64,000 nt of DNA, taken from contig JACPTQ010000066.1 in NCBI GenBank assembly GCA_016192705.1, positions 58,343 to 122,342 of the forward strand, written 5' to 3'. Origin of the DNA: Deltaproteobacteria bacterium (GTDB taxonomy: Bacteria > Myxococcota > JACPTQ01). Both the position numbers and the translations under genes were made by a program. Position 1 is the stretch's first letter. Every line of letters starts with the position of its first letter. The notes under the pieces are model-generated. The model was not told the DNA's origin. It was given only the letters and a program-made list of their open reading frames with translations, and made no database searches. Shown here in pieces: positions 30,590 through 39,361 of the stretch.

Positions 30590-30945
30590 TACGCCGATTT
30601 GGCGCGCGCCGCTTCGACAACCTTCCCAAACGCCGTCGGGTCGTTCATCGCAAGCTCAGCGAGCGACTTGCGGTCAAGCGCCACCGCCGCCTTCTTGAAC
30701 CAGTTCATCACGACCGAGTACCGAAGCCCAAGCGCCCTGACCGCCGCATTGATTCGCGCGATCCAAAGCCGCCGCGCATCGCGCTTCGTCCGCCGACGAT
30801 CGCGGTACGCATAAACACCGCTCCGCATCGCCGTATGCTTCGCCGCCTTCATGTTGTGGCCGCGCATCAACATCGCGCCCTTGGCGATCTTCAAAATCTT
30901 CTTCACGCGGCGTCGCCGCTTCACTCCACGTTTTGCCCTTGGCAT
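30589..30945 (-). CDS. rplT: 50S ribosomal protein L20
   Basis: 118 residues beginning [18 protein letters not shown], with [20 protein letters not shown]. Standard L20 length and sequence. L20 binds 23S rRNA and is needed early in 50S assembly. GATAGGAG lies before the start. The upstream 50-base gap to rpmI contains a degenerate AGAGAAGACAGAGG-like repeat. Confidence 0.98.
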   Translation of the reverse strand: MPRAKRGVKRRRRVKKILKIAKGAMLMRGHNMKAAKHTAMRSGVYAYRDRRRTKRDARRLWIARINAAVRALGLRYSVVMNWFKKAAVALDRKSLAELAMNDPTAFGKVVEAARAKSA

Positions 30946-30995
30946 AACCCACTCCTATCTTTTTTTCTTCCTCGTCCGACCTCTGTCTTCTCTTC

Positions 30996-31193
30996 TCATG
31001 CATACGGAATCAGAATCTCAATATTCTTCTGATCCGCCTTGTTCACAAGCATCGGCGATCTCAAGTGGCGCTTCGCCTTCACCGACTTGTGCCCCATGAT
31101 GTGGCGCCGATACGCCGTCCCACGCTTGATCTTTCCAGTTCCCGTTTTCTTAAAGCGCTTCGCCGCGCTCTTCTTTGTCTTCATCTTTGGCAT
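30996..31193 (-). CDS. rpmI: 50S ribosomal protein L35
   Basis: 65 residues, [24 protein letters not shown] then [15 protein letters not shown], matching L35 across its whole length. It lies between infC and rplT as is usual. TAGGAGG precedes the start within the repeat-derived gap. Confidence 0.97.
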   Translation of the reverse strand: MPKMKTKKSAAKRFKKTGTGKIKRGTAYRRHIMGHKSVKAKRHLRSPMLVNKADQKNIEILIPYA

Positions 31194-31262
31194 TACTCTT
31201 TCTCCTCCTATCTCCCTAACTCAGTGCGTCCGTGGTTTCTCTTCTTCTTGCCTCGTCCTCGC
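31194..31262 (-). repeat. Copy of the ACCACAGAG repeat between infC and rpmI
   Basis: On the minus strand the gap reads GAAGAGAAACCACGGACGC then ACTGAGTTAGGGAGATAG. It matches the thrS insert (32861-32930) and the ssnA-like 5-prime end (52089-52140), with shared AGAAACCAC, CAGAG and TAGGGAG blocks. It also supplies the GA-rich ribosome-binding region of rpmI. Confidence 0.65.
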
Positions 31263-31901
31263 TCAACTCTTCGGCGCGATCATCATCGAAATGCTCCGCC
31301 CCTCCAGCTTCGGCAACGCCTCAACTTGCCCCTTCGTCGACACGGCCTCCATCACCCGATTCAGCATCTTCATCCCACGATCCGAGTGCATGATTTCACG
31401 CCCCCTAAAAAACACGCTCACCTTCGCCTTGTTCCCTTCCTCTAGAAACCGGAGCACATGCCGCACCTTCGTCTGAAAATCGTGTTCGTCCGTCTTCGGC
31501 CGAAACTTCACTTCCTTCACGAGCTGCTGCGTCTGGTTCTTCTTCGCCTCCTGCGACTTCTTCTTCTGCTCATACTTAAACTTGCCGTAATCCATAATCT
31601 TGCATACAGGCGGCGCAGCTTTCGGCGACACCTCGACAAGGTCGAGCCCGCTTTCTTCCGCGAGCGCCTGCGCCTGATACGTCGTCATGACGCCGAGCTG
31701 TTGGCCGTCGGCCCCGATAACCCGCACCTCCGGCACGCGGATGCGCCGATTGGTCCGAAGTTCCTTCGAATCATCGCGCCGATCGCCCGGCCGCTCGCGC
31801 GGGTCGCGCGCCTCCTGCCCTTCTTGACCTTGACCTTGCCCCGGCCCTTGCCCTGGAACCTGCCCCGGAAAACGCGGCGGCCCGAAGTACGGTGCTTTCA
31901 T
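31263..31901 (-). CDS. infC: Translation initiation factor IF-3
   Basis: 212 residues, about 30 longer than usual. The conserved part starts at LRTNRRIRVPEVRVIGADGQQLGVM and continues with DYGKFKYEQKKK and VSVFFRGREIMHSDRG. A 50-residue N-terminal extension is rich in Gly, Gln and Pro (PGQVPGQGPGQGQGQ) and then Arg/Asp; it is coded by degenerate hexamers. ATG 31901 overlaps the thrS stop by four bases and follows GGAGGT. No AUU codon is found at the usual start position. IF-3 prevents 50S joining and checks the initiator tRNA. Confidence 0.95.
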   Translation of the reverse strand: MKAPYFGPPRFPGQVPGQGPGQGQGQEGQEARDPRERPGDRRDDSKELRTNRRIRVPEVRVIGADGQQLGVMTTYQAQALAEESGLDLVEVSPKAAPPVCKIMDYGKFKYEQKKKSQEAKKNQTQQLVKEVKFRPKTDEHDFQTKVRHVLRFLEEGNKAKVSVFFRGREIMHSDRGMKMLNRVMEAVSTKGQVEALPKLEGRSISMMIAPKS

Positions 31902-33892
31902 TTACCTCCAACTCCGCTAAACACAGCGGTCAATCGCGCCTCTTCCGCAATCTTCTCCACGAACCCATCGAGCGGCATCGCGGCCAGCGGATCACCCCGT
32001 CGGGGACGCGGCGCAACCAGACGCCCCTCGACTTCCTTATCTCCAATCACAAGCATATAAGGCACTTGCATCAGCTGAGCCTGCCGAATCTTATAGCCGA
32101 GTTTTTCTGGGCGCGCATCGACTTCGACGCGAACGCCACTCGCCATAAGGCGCGCCTCAACTTCGCGCGCAAACGGCTCATGCCGATCGCCAACCGTAAT
32201 GACCACCGCTTGCACCGGCGCGAGCCACGTTGGAAACGCGCCACCGTAATGTTCGATCAGCATCGCAATGAACCGCTCCACGCTCCCGAAAATCGCGCGA
32301 TGGATGACGACCGGCAAGTGGTCCTTGCCGTCCTCGCCGACATATTTCAGCTCGAACCGCGTCGGCTGCACAAAATCGCATTGAATGGTCGCGCACTGCC
32401 ACTTCCGCCCGAGCGCGTCCGTGATGTCGAAGTCGATCTTCGGCCCATAAAATGCGCCATCGCCTGGATTCACGGTGTACGCCTTGCCGCTCGCATCGAG
32501 CGCCGCCTTGAGCGCCGCCTCCGCGCGATCCCAAAGCCCCGGGTCGCCCAAAAATTTTTCCGGCCGCGTCGACAGTTTTGCCGAATAGGTCATGTCGAAC
32601 GTCGAATAAACGCGGTCGACGAGCTTCAAGAGCCGAGCGATCTCGGCGCCGATTTCGCTCTCCGGCAAAAAAATGTGCCCGTCGTCCTGCTGAAACTGCC
32701 GCACGCGCACGAGACCGCCGAGCGTGCCCGACGCTTCGTTGCGATGCAGCACGCCTTGATCGTGAAGCCGAAGCGGCAACTCGCGATACGACCGAAGCAC
32801 CGACGCAAAAATAAGCATATGCGACGGGCAGTTCATCGCCTTCAATCCCAACACTTCTTGGCTCTTCTCTTCCGACCTCCCTAGCTCTGCATCTCTGTGG
32901 TTACTCTTCTCATCTTCTTCCCGCTTCCCCTCACACAAAAACATATTGTCGCGATACTTCTCCCAATGCCCCGACCGCTCCCAGAGCGCCTTGTTAAAGA
33001 GAAGCGGCGTCTTCACCTCGACGTACCCCTCGCCGAGCAACAAAGTTCGCATCACCTGCGAGAGCGTGTTGTAGAGCACCGTGCCATTCGGCAACCAAAA
33101 CGGCGCGCCCGGGGCCCATTCGTGAAACATAAAAAGCCCAAGCTCGCGCCCCAGCTTTCGATGGTCTCGCTTTTTCGCTTCTTCGATCCGCTCGAGGTGC
33201 GCCTTAAGCGCGTCTTTACTCGCGAAAGCCGTGCCGTAAATCCGCTGCAGCATCGGGTTTTTTTCGCTGCCCCGCCAATACGCGCCCGCAACGTGCGTGA
33301 GCTTCACGGCCTTCACCTGCCCCGTAAACGAAACGTGAGGCCCGCGGCACACATCGACGAATTCACCGTGCCGATAAAGCGAAATCTCCTCGCCCTCCGG
33401 AATTTCCGCGATGATCTCGCATTTGTACGTCTCGCCCATCGCACGAAACATCTCGAGCGCCGCCGCCCGCGTCACGACGTCGCGCCGAAACGGCACGTTC
33501 GCCTTGATCGTCTTATTCAGTTCCGCCTCAATCTTCTCAAGGTCGTCGGGCGTAAACCGATCCCAGCCGAAATCGTAATAAAAACCATTCTCTACAGCCG
33601 GGCCGATCGTGATCTGCGCCTTCGGAAAAAGCCGCTTCACGGCGTCGGCCATTATGTGCGCCGCGGAATGCCGCAAAACATCGAGCCCATCCGCCGATTC
33701 GAAATCAACCAGCTGCGCCGCGCCACCCTCGGTAACGCGCGAGTGATAATCGACGATCTTCGCGCCCACCTTGAGCGCCGCCGACTTTTTCCACGTGTCG
33801 GGCGCAATCGCCGCCGCGACATCGCGCGCCGACGCCCCGCGATCGAACGAGCGCTCGGATCCATCCGGCAGAGTTATGTGAATCTTATCCAT
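31898..33892 (-). CDS. thrS: Threonine-tRNA ligase
   Basis: 664 residues. The TGS domain (LPDGSERSFDRGASARDVA) leads to the editing domain (LRHSAAHIMADAVKRL, Zn-type HxxxH), the catalytic core (CPSHMLIF, RNEASGTLGGLVRVRQFQQDDGHIF, HRAIFGSVERFIAMLIEHYGG) and the anticodon-binding domain ending GDKEVEGRL. Near residues 320-345, just before the core motif, is an unusual Lys/Glu/Arg/Ser-rich insert (EGKREEDEKSNHRDAELG) encoded by a dispersed repeat. No good ribosome site precedes the ATG. The gene heads the operon through infC, rpmI, rplT, pheS, pheT, ihfA and merR. Confidence 0.96.
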   Translation of the reverse strand: MDKIHITLPDGSERSFDRGASARDVAAAIAPDTWKKSAALKVGAKIVDYHSRVTEGGAAQLVDFESADGLDVLRHSAAHIMADAVKRLFPKAQITIGPAVENGFYYDFGWDRFTPDDLEKIEAELNKTIKANVPFRRDVVTRAAALEMFRAMGETYKCEIIAEIPEGEEISLYRHGEFVDVCRGPHVSFTGQVKAVKLTHVAGAYWRGSEKNPMLQRIYGTAFASKDALKAHLERIEEAKKRDHRKLGRELGLFMFHEWAPGAPFWLPNGTVLYNTLSQVMRTLLLGEGYVEVKTPLLFNKALWERSGHWEKYRDNMFLCEGKREEDEKSNHRDAELGRSEEKSQEVLGLKAMNCPSHMLIFASVLRSYRELPLRLHDQGVLHRNEASGTLGGLVRVRQFQQDDGHIFLPESEIGAEIARLLKLVDRVYSTFDMTYSAKLSTRPEKFLGDPGLWDRAEAALKAALDASGKAYTVNPGDGAFYGPKIDFDITDALGRKWQCATIQCDFVQPTRFELKYVGEDGKDHLPVVIHRAIFGSVERFIAMLIEHYGGAFPTWLAPVQAVVITVGDRHEPFAREVEARLMASGVRVEVDARPEKLGYKIRQAQLMQVPYMLVIGDKEVEGRLVAPRPRRGDPLAAMPLDGFVEKIAEEARLTAVFSGVGGK
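32861..32930 (-). repeat. ACCACAGAG repeat inserted in frame in thrS
   Basis: On the minus strand it reads GATGAGAAGAGTAACCACAG then AGATGCAGAGCTAGGGAGGTCGG in overlapping order. It is AG-rich, unlike the surrounding codon use, and matches the infC-rpmI gap and the start of the ssnA-like gene. It adds about 25 residues to ThrS without breaking the frame. Confidence 0.65.
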
Positions 33893-33906
33893 AAATAGGG
33901 GGGCGA

Positions 33907-33935
33907 GAATTACCGTGATGTCTCGGAAATGTCAA
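33907..33935 (-). promoter_or_regulatory. Possible promoter of the thrS operon
   Basis: A perfect TTGACA (33935-33930) is followed after 17 bases by TAATTC (33912-33907) on the minus strand. The -10 is poor. It implies a leader of only about eight bases for thrS. Confidence 0.4.
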
Positions 33936-33968
33936 ACGCCACCGCCGTTTAGCCGTCGCGCTTCGAGC

Positions 33969-36200
33969 CTACCAATACCCGCGAAAAACTTTGACCTGTG
34001 GGGGACTGCTTGGTGCCAGAATTGGCACAACGATGTCAAATTGCCGCGCGGGGCACGACGTGCAACGGGCGATTGAAAACCCCTCGACGTACGTCGCCAA
34101 AGCTCCCTTAGAAACCCAACCGCTTGCGTTTCGACGGTAGGTGCGAAGTTCGCGGATTCCCGAATTCTTGTGAATATACGCCATCGCAATGAGGTTTTCC
34201 GATGGGCGCGCCATCATCTGCACAAAAGTCCCGCTCGAGTGCCCAGCCGTTCCAATCGACGCGGGCGATCCGCTCGACCCAAACGCCACGAGCTCCGTCT
34301 CCGTGCACGACGCGCCGGATCGACACGTCGACGCAACAGCATAAAACCCGCCCATCCCATCCGGCCCGGCGCCCATCGAATCGTAGTAGCCCGACGGCAC
34401 GTCAAGTCGCTCGGTGAACGCCGTCACGGCTCCGTTCGGCGCGATTCGCACTTCGCCAAATTTGCCGCCCGACCCCCAAGTCCCCGACGTTGGCGCCCAC
34501 ACGACGACAATGACATCGCTTCCACTCACAAAAGCCTCGGTCCCGTACCACGCGCTCGCGGTGTTCGACATGAGAACGGTCGACGCGCCCCAGCTCCCGC
34601 CCCACGACGCGCTTCGCAACTCTCGCGTGCTTCCCGACGAAACCTGCGACACATAATTGATCCCGCTTCCTCCGCCCGTTGCGAGCAACGAATGCCCGAG
34701 CCCCGGCCCGACGGCCCCTTCGCCGCCCCACGCGCCCGATGAAAACGCCGATTCAAATGCGTAGGCCGGATTGCCGTACGAGAAAAGCGCGTGGACCACG
34801 CTGTTCGCGACCACGAGGCCCGTCCAGCCGACGGTCCCGGCGTCGAGCGCCACCTCGGTCGCCTCTTCCCAAGCGCCGCCATCGCGCTTCGCGACAAACG
34901 CCGGCGTTCGCGACGCCTCGTCTTCCGCCCAGACAACCCACGGCATCCCGTCGGCGCTCACAATCACGTCGGGAAAATAGTTGTTGTACCCTTCGTGTGA
35001 GACGATGGACGGCGCGATTGTCGTCGTGGGGCTGCCTCCGCCCGTCGTCGAAATCAGCCCCGCCCAAACGTCGTATTTTCCCGACGCGTTTTGCGTCCAC
35101 ACCGCGGCGGTTCCCCCGCTGTTGTCGCTCCATGAATCGACCGTCTGAAAGTAGCCACCTCCGTCCCCCGTCCAGAGAATGACGCCCGGGTAAACATTGA
35201 AATCGTCGAACGTCACCGACGCATCTTGCGCGGCCCCCGCATCTGCTCCCGCGTCCGCCCCTCCATCCGCTCCCGCATCGTCTGTCAGAGGCTCGCATGT
35301 CACGTCCGCGAACGCTCGAAATCGAAACCGAGCGGGCCAGTTCTGTTGGCTGATGAGCGTCGGCATAGGAGACCACACCCCACTCACCATCGCGCCCCAC
35401 GATGTCGAGCCAGACGTAGAGCCACACGTCAACACCGGCGTCGTTTGCCTCGTGGTTTGCGTCTGGTTGATCGTCGTCCCAACGAGGTCCTGCCCCTTGT
35501 CTACGGTCACCAACGAGGAATTCAAAGACCAAGCGTCGTACGCTTCGACTGTGAAAACGCCACTCCCTATGAATTGCTCATTCAATCTCGAAGCGACCAA
35601 CACTTGTGAACTTCGCGATGAGTACACCGGGATGATCTCACTCGTCTTGGTTCCAACCCACATCACGATGCCGGGCCCCCAGCAAGCGGTCTGACTAAAA
35701 TGCGTCGTCGACCCGTTGACTGAAAAAACTCCGCCATCCAAATAGACCGTGGTCGACGCATCCCCCATTTCCTCCCACCCGCCATCAGGTCCCGAGATCG
35801 CCGGCGCAATGATGTGGATTCCACCATCATCAAACCCGCCATCCGTCAGGGCGTTTCCCCACGCGGTGATCTCGGCCAACGTGAATCTCTGCTCAATCTG
35901 CACGGGCGCGCTAAAGACGAGGCCGCTTGGACGAAGGTCATAAGCGCTGCCCGGTACGCTCTCCGAAGGCATCTGGTCGGGCGGAAGGGCAACGATTGAG
36001 ATTTCCACCGCAGCGTCGACCGCGCCGGGCGGAAACGTGAGCGACAACTTGCCGTCACTCGTCGCGACGGTACCGCCGGTTTCGGGCGTGACGGTCCCTT
36101 TGGCGACGACGTTGTCAGCCGCTTTTTTCGCGCTGCATGCGAGGTGCGCAACGCACATCGATGTGAGAAGCAAGGAAAACGATCTAATTCGTGGCTTCAA
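33969..36200 (-). CDS. Large secreted lipoprotein with ZU5-like domain and Asp-Ala-Gly linker
   Basis: 743 residues if TTG 36200 is used, which follows AAGGGG by five bases; the frame also opens at GTG 36221. The signal peptide SFSLLLTSMCVAHLAC is of lipoprotein type. Residues 25-120 (TVTPETGGTVATSDGKLSLTFPPGAV) resemble a ZU5 domain. A DAGADGGADAGADAG linker (residues 303-327) leads to a C-terminal repetitive domain with WAEDEA, AGPDGMGGFYAVAS and similar motifs that suggest a beta-propeller. It resembles the lipoprotein at 885 in layout. Function is unknown. Confidence 0.7.
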   Translation of the reverse strand: MKPRIRSFSLLLTSMCVAHLACSAKKAADNVVAKGTVTPETGGTVATSDGKLSLTFPPGAVDAAVEISIVALPPDQMPSESVPGSAYDLRPSGLVFSAPVQIEQRFTLAEITAWGNALTDGGFDDGGIHIIAPAISGPDGGWEEMGDASTTVYLDGGVFSVNGSTTHFSQTACWGPGIVMWVGTKTSEIIPVYSSRSSQVLVASRLNEQFIGSGVFTVEAYDAWSLNSSLVTVDKGQDLVGTTINQTQTTRQTTPVLTCGSTSGSTSWGAMVSGVWSPMPTLISQQNWPARFRFRAFADVTCEPLTDDAGADGGADAGADAGAAQDASVTFDDFNVYPGVILWTGDGGGYFQTVDSWSDNSGGTAAVWTQNASGKYDVWAGLISTTGGGSPTTTIAPSIVSHEGYNNYFPDVIVSADGMPWVVWAEDEASRTPAFVAKRDGGAWEEATEVALDAGTVGWTGLVVANSVVHALFSYGNPAYAFESAFSSGAWGGEGAVGPGLGHSLLATGGGSGINYVSQVSSGSTRELRSASWGGSWGASTVLMSNTASAWYGTEAFVSGSDVIVVVWAPTSGTWGSGGKFGEVRIAPNGAVTAFTERLDVPSGYYDSMGAGPDGMGGFYAVASTCRSGASCTETELVAFGSSGSPASIGTAGHSSGTFVQMMARPSENLIAMAYIHKNSGIRELRTYRRNASGWVSKGALATYVEGFSIARCTSCPARQFDIVVPILAPSSPPQVKVFRGYW

Positions 36201-36246
36201 GTAACCCCCTTCGAGTCGCACCTATATGTATAATGTAGCGTCCGAA

Positions 36247-36268
36247 TCAAAAACCGCAAACGATGCGG
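36247..36268 (-). terminator. Rho-independent terminator after the decarboxylase-like gene
   Basis: On the minus strand CCGCA, loop TCGTT, TGCGG, then TTTTTG. The stem is only 5 bp but perfect. It sits eight bases after the stop of the gene at 36276-37067 and before the promoter region of the next lipoprotein gene. Confidence 0.5.
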
Positions 36269-36275
36269 CCTCCCT

Positions 36276-37067
36276 TCATCGGGGCGCCGGCTGAAGCTCG
36301 AAGAGAACTGCCTCCGCGCGTGGAACATAGATATAGGCGAGGACATGGCCAAGGCTAAGCCCCGCAAGTTTCTGGGAACGCGGGTGGCTCCCACATTCGA
36401 CGCGAAAGCCACCGCGCCGAAAGCTCATTCCTCTCTCGATTTCGTTCACCAGCATTGTTGCTTTCCAGATCTCCCCACTCCAATCGGGATAACTGAAAAA
36501 CGTTGTGGTGCCGCGCTCCTTAAATGGTGCGAACGGGCGTGACGTCACAAGGCGCGAGCCGTGAAACGCATAAATGAGGTCGCGGCTTTCTCGATCGGTG
36601 ACGACACACGAGCGCGCGCTGCCTCGCTCCTCAAACCGAATGTCGGCGAGGAATTTTGGGTAGTTGAAAAAGTCGAGGCCGCCGTGAAGCGCAACTTCGG
36701 TGTTGACAGGTAAGTCTGCGACGTAGCCGTGAAACCGATTCGTGAGCGCGGAGCGGAGCATCGCCAGCGCGCCCGGCAAGCGGAGACGGCCCACTTGAAC
36801 CCCAACAGAAATCCCGACTTCGTTGTACGGCCCGATGTCCGTGTCGCGGTACTCGAAGCAAGTGATCGCGACAACCGCGCGCCCCGGAATTGGCGCAAGC
36901 GGTCGCAGGTGGGACGACGGCAAGAGCCGAGCGGCCGCGTCGCGATTGGCCAAAAAGAGCCCCATCATCATCCCCACGTCGCGAAAAAAGAGCGGCGACT
37001 TGGCCGGCACGCCGCGAATCGAGATATCGCGCTGAGCGACACTGTCGAAAAAACCGCTCCCCAACAT
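36276..37067 (-). CDS. Acetoacetate decarboxylase-family protein
   Basis: 263 residues from ATG 37067, which overlaps the SDR stop in an ATGA; the longer frame upstream lies inside the SDR gene. The fold of the ADC superfamily is suggested by PGRAVVAITCFEYRDTDIGPYNEVGISV, LPVNTEVALHGGLDFFNYPKFLADI and the C-terminal SLGHVLAYIYVPRAEAVLFEL. True acetoacetate decarboxylases use a Lys Schiff base; I could not identify that Lys with certainty, so it may be a distant relative acting on a lipid or polyketide. It is the last gene of a three-gene operon. Confidence 0.7.
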   Translation of the reverse strand: MLGSGFFDSVAQRDISIRGVPAKSPLFFRDVGMMMGLFLANRDAAARLLPSSHLRPLAPIPGRAVVAITCFEYRDTDIGPYNEVGISVGVQVGRLRLPGALAMLRSALTNRFHGYVADLPVNTEVALHGGLDFFNYPKFLADIRFEERGSARSCVVTDRESRDLIYAFHGSRLVTSRPFAPFKERGTTTFFSYPDWSGEIWKATMLVNEIERGMSFRRGGFRVECGSHPRSQKLAGLSLGHVLAYIYVPRAEAVLFELQPAPR

Positions 37068-37903
37068 CACTCGACGAGCCCTTGCCGCACCATGCGCCGC
37101 CACCCAAAACGCAGCACCGCCTCGGCCACACGCGGAGAAACGCGCCGAAGCGCAATGAGCGCCTTCGCCCAAAGACTCGTCACGATGACCCGTTCGCCAT
37201 TCTCAATCCCCGTCACGATTTTGCGCGCGAGCGCCTCCGCATCGATTCCCCATGCCTCCATCATCTCAGCCTGTCGCGCGCCAGCCGCGGATTCCGCTCG
37301 CCGCTGGTCGTCATCGCCGAGTTGCGCAGCGCTCTTTGCAAGAATGCCGGTCCGCACAAACGCCGGGCAAACCACCATCACCGCAATGTCACGCTCCGCG
37401 AGCTCGACCCTGAGCGCCTCCGAAAAGCCGACGAGCCCAAACTTCGATGCCGCATACGCCGCGAGTCCGCCGGGCGCCATGAGCCCCGACGCCGACGCGA
37501 TGTTCACGAGGCACCCGCCGCGCCGCATCTTTGGAAGCACAAGCCGCGTGAGCCGGACCGCCGCAACCAAATTGATGTCGATCGTGCGCTCGATCGACGC
37601 GAGCGAAACGTTGGCGAATCGCCCCGGCACCGAAATCCCCGCGCCATTCACCAAGACGTCGATTTCTCCGACCCGCTCGATGAGCGCCGCGACGGCCGCG
37701 CCGTCCGTCAGGTCAACGACATGCGTTGCAGCCTCGCTCGATCCGTCAATCCGCGCGCGAACTCTCGCCAACGCCGCTTCGTCGACGTCGACGAGAACAA
37801 GGCTCCGCGCTCCCCGCGCAACCAACTCCAGCGCAAGACTCGCCCCAATCCCGCCACCAGCCCCGGTTATCAAAACCCGGGCGCCGTCAATTCGCTTCCG
37901 CAT
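37067..37903 (-). CDS. Short-chain dehydrogenase/reductase
   Basis: 278 residues from ATG 37903; the frame upstream to 38008 is inside the oxidoreductase gene. Classical SDR motifs: the cofactor loop TGAGGGIG, the NGAGIS segment, the catalytic Ser in NIASASG and Tyr/Lys in YAASK. C-terminal residues extend beyond the core and include a hydrophobic helix (LWAKALIALRRV) that may touch membranes. The substrate is unknown. It starts eight bases after the oxidoreductase stop and overlaps the next gene by four bases. Confidence 0.9.
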   Translation of the reverse strand: MRKRIDGARVLITGAGGGIGASLALELVARGARSLVLVDVDEAALARVRARIDGSSEAATHVVDLTDGAAVAALIERVGEIDVLVNGAGISVPGRFANVSLASIERTIDINLVAAVRLTRLVLPKMRRGGCLVNIASASGLMAPGGLAAYAASKFGLVGFSEALRVELAERDIAVMVVCPAFVRTGILAKSAAQLGDDDQRRAESAAGARQAEMMEAWGIDAEALARKIVTGIENGERVIVTSLWAKALIALRRVSPRVAEAVLRFGWRRMVRQGLVE

Positions 37904-37911
37904 CCGCCGCC

Positions 37912-39168
37912 TCAAACCCCCGCACAACCCAAGCCCCGAGCGACATCGACCGCCGAGCGCACCGCGTCTTCGTGAAGCCCGTACCCAAAGTGACTCCCGC
38001 AGTACCAACTCTGCCCAACACCATTTAGGCGCGGCAGCTCGGCGATCGTCGGAAACGACTTGAAATCGAAAATCGGTGTCCGCAGCACCGCCTCAAGCTC
38101 GATGCGATCCGCGCGAATCGGAACGTTCGGATGCTGCGAACTCACGAGACGACACGATTTTGGCACGCCTGGCTCGTGCCACAAACTGCCGTTCACCGAC
38201 GTCTCGATCCCGTCGCCCTTCCTTCTATAGAGGAAGGTGTACGCCTGCATCAGCGATCGCTCCGGGAAGTGCGCGATGTCGTCGTGCACCACCACGCGCC
38301 CCTCCTTGTACCGCCACGCGCCGAGCAGCCGCCGCTCATCGTCTGTCGGCGCCTCAAGAAGCGCGAGCGCCTGGTCCGCGTTGCACGCGAAAACAACGTG
38401 ATCAAACGTGCGATGCTCGTCGCGCCGAAACACAACGGCTACCTCACCCGCTTCCCTCGCGACTTTCACGACTTCTGCGTTTAGCACCACTCGGTCCCGA
38501 TACGGCCGCGCGAGCGCCTCAATGTAGTTCTTCGTGTGCCCGTCGACCGCACGCACCGAGTAAACCGCCTTCCACGACACGACGTCGTTATGCGTCGCGA
38601 GTTTTCCAAAAAAGAATTCCGCCGGCGCTTCGAGAATCTCGTCGGAACTCATCGACGACATAAGGCAAAGCGCACACAGCAAAATGGTTCGTCCGTCGCC
38701 CGCAAACTCAGGGATCTCCCGCACCACGTCGCGCATCGCGCGTCCCTTGAGTTCGCCGCGCTCGAGCATCGTGAGCGCCTTCTCGATTCCAAGGTGCGCC
38801 TGCCTGAGCGCACCCAAGCGCCCCTCGCGAAAGATGCGAAACCGCTGCGCGATAAGTCCCGAAAGCGACGGCGTCAAATAAAGACCGTCGTTCGCATCGA
38901 GGTCATGGAAACTCATGAACGACCCCGCGCACATTTTCGTTTCGATCGCGAGCGACGCGAGCAACCGATAAAACGTCTTGTAGCCGGCCCTGCCAAACGC
39001 CGCGACCGCGATGTCGACGTCGTCGCCGGCGCGCGTCCGATAGGTGTACGCGTTGCCGCCGAGCCGCCCGCTCTTTTCGTAAAGCGCGACGTCGTAACGC
39101 CTCTGGAGAAAATGCGCCGCCGTCAGCCCCGCCACGCCGCCACCGATGACCGCTACCGATTCGCGCAT
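37912..39168 (-). CDS. FAD-dependent amine-oxidase-like oxidoreductase
   Basis: 418 residues from ATG 39168, taken because GAGGTG is four bases upstream and the Rossmann motif starts right after (VAVIGGGVAGLTAAHFLQ). The longer frame to 39291 lacks support. KSGRLGGNAYTYR matches the second FAD motif of the flavin amine oxidase/COG2907 family, and VVFACNADQALALL is also typical. Relatives of this kind sit with SDR and cyclopropane/fatty-acid modifying genes. Here it leads an operon with an SDR and a decarboxylase-like gene, suggesting oxidation of a lipid or other hydrophobic substrate. Confidence 0.8.
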   Translation of the reverse strand: MRESVAVIGGGVAGLTAAHFLQRRYDVALYEKSGRLGGNAYTYRTRAGDDVDIAVAAFGRAGYKTFYRLLASLAIETKMCAGSFMSFHDLDANDGLYLTPSLSGLIAQRFRIFREGRLGALRQAHLGIEKALTMLERGELKGRAMRDVVREIPEFAGDGRTILLCALCLMSSMSSDEILEAPAEFFFGKLATHNDVVSWKAVYSVRAVDGHTKNYIEALARPYRDRVVLNAEVVKVAREAGEVAVVFRRDEHRTFDHVVFACNADQALALLEAPTDDERRLLGAWRYKEGRVVVHDDIAHFPERSLMQAYTFLYRRKGDGIETSVNGSLWHEPGVPKSCRLVSSQHPNVPIRADRIELEAVLRTPIFDFKSFPTIAELPRLNGVGQSWYCGSHFGYGLHEDAVRSAVDVARGLGCAGV

Positions 39169-39361
39169 GCCGCACCTCGCGTTCGCGGCCATTGTACGCC
39201 GTTTCAACACGCACAAAGTAGCAAGTTCCGCTTGCTGTCTTTTGGTGGACACCGCGCGACCCGCCATCGCATTGAAAACCTCCGCCCTCACGCGTTGCTC
39301 CGTTCAGCGCTTTCTGCTACACGTGGGGATTCAAAAGCCACCATGTGAGAAGGAGCTGAAT

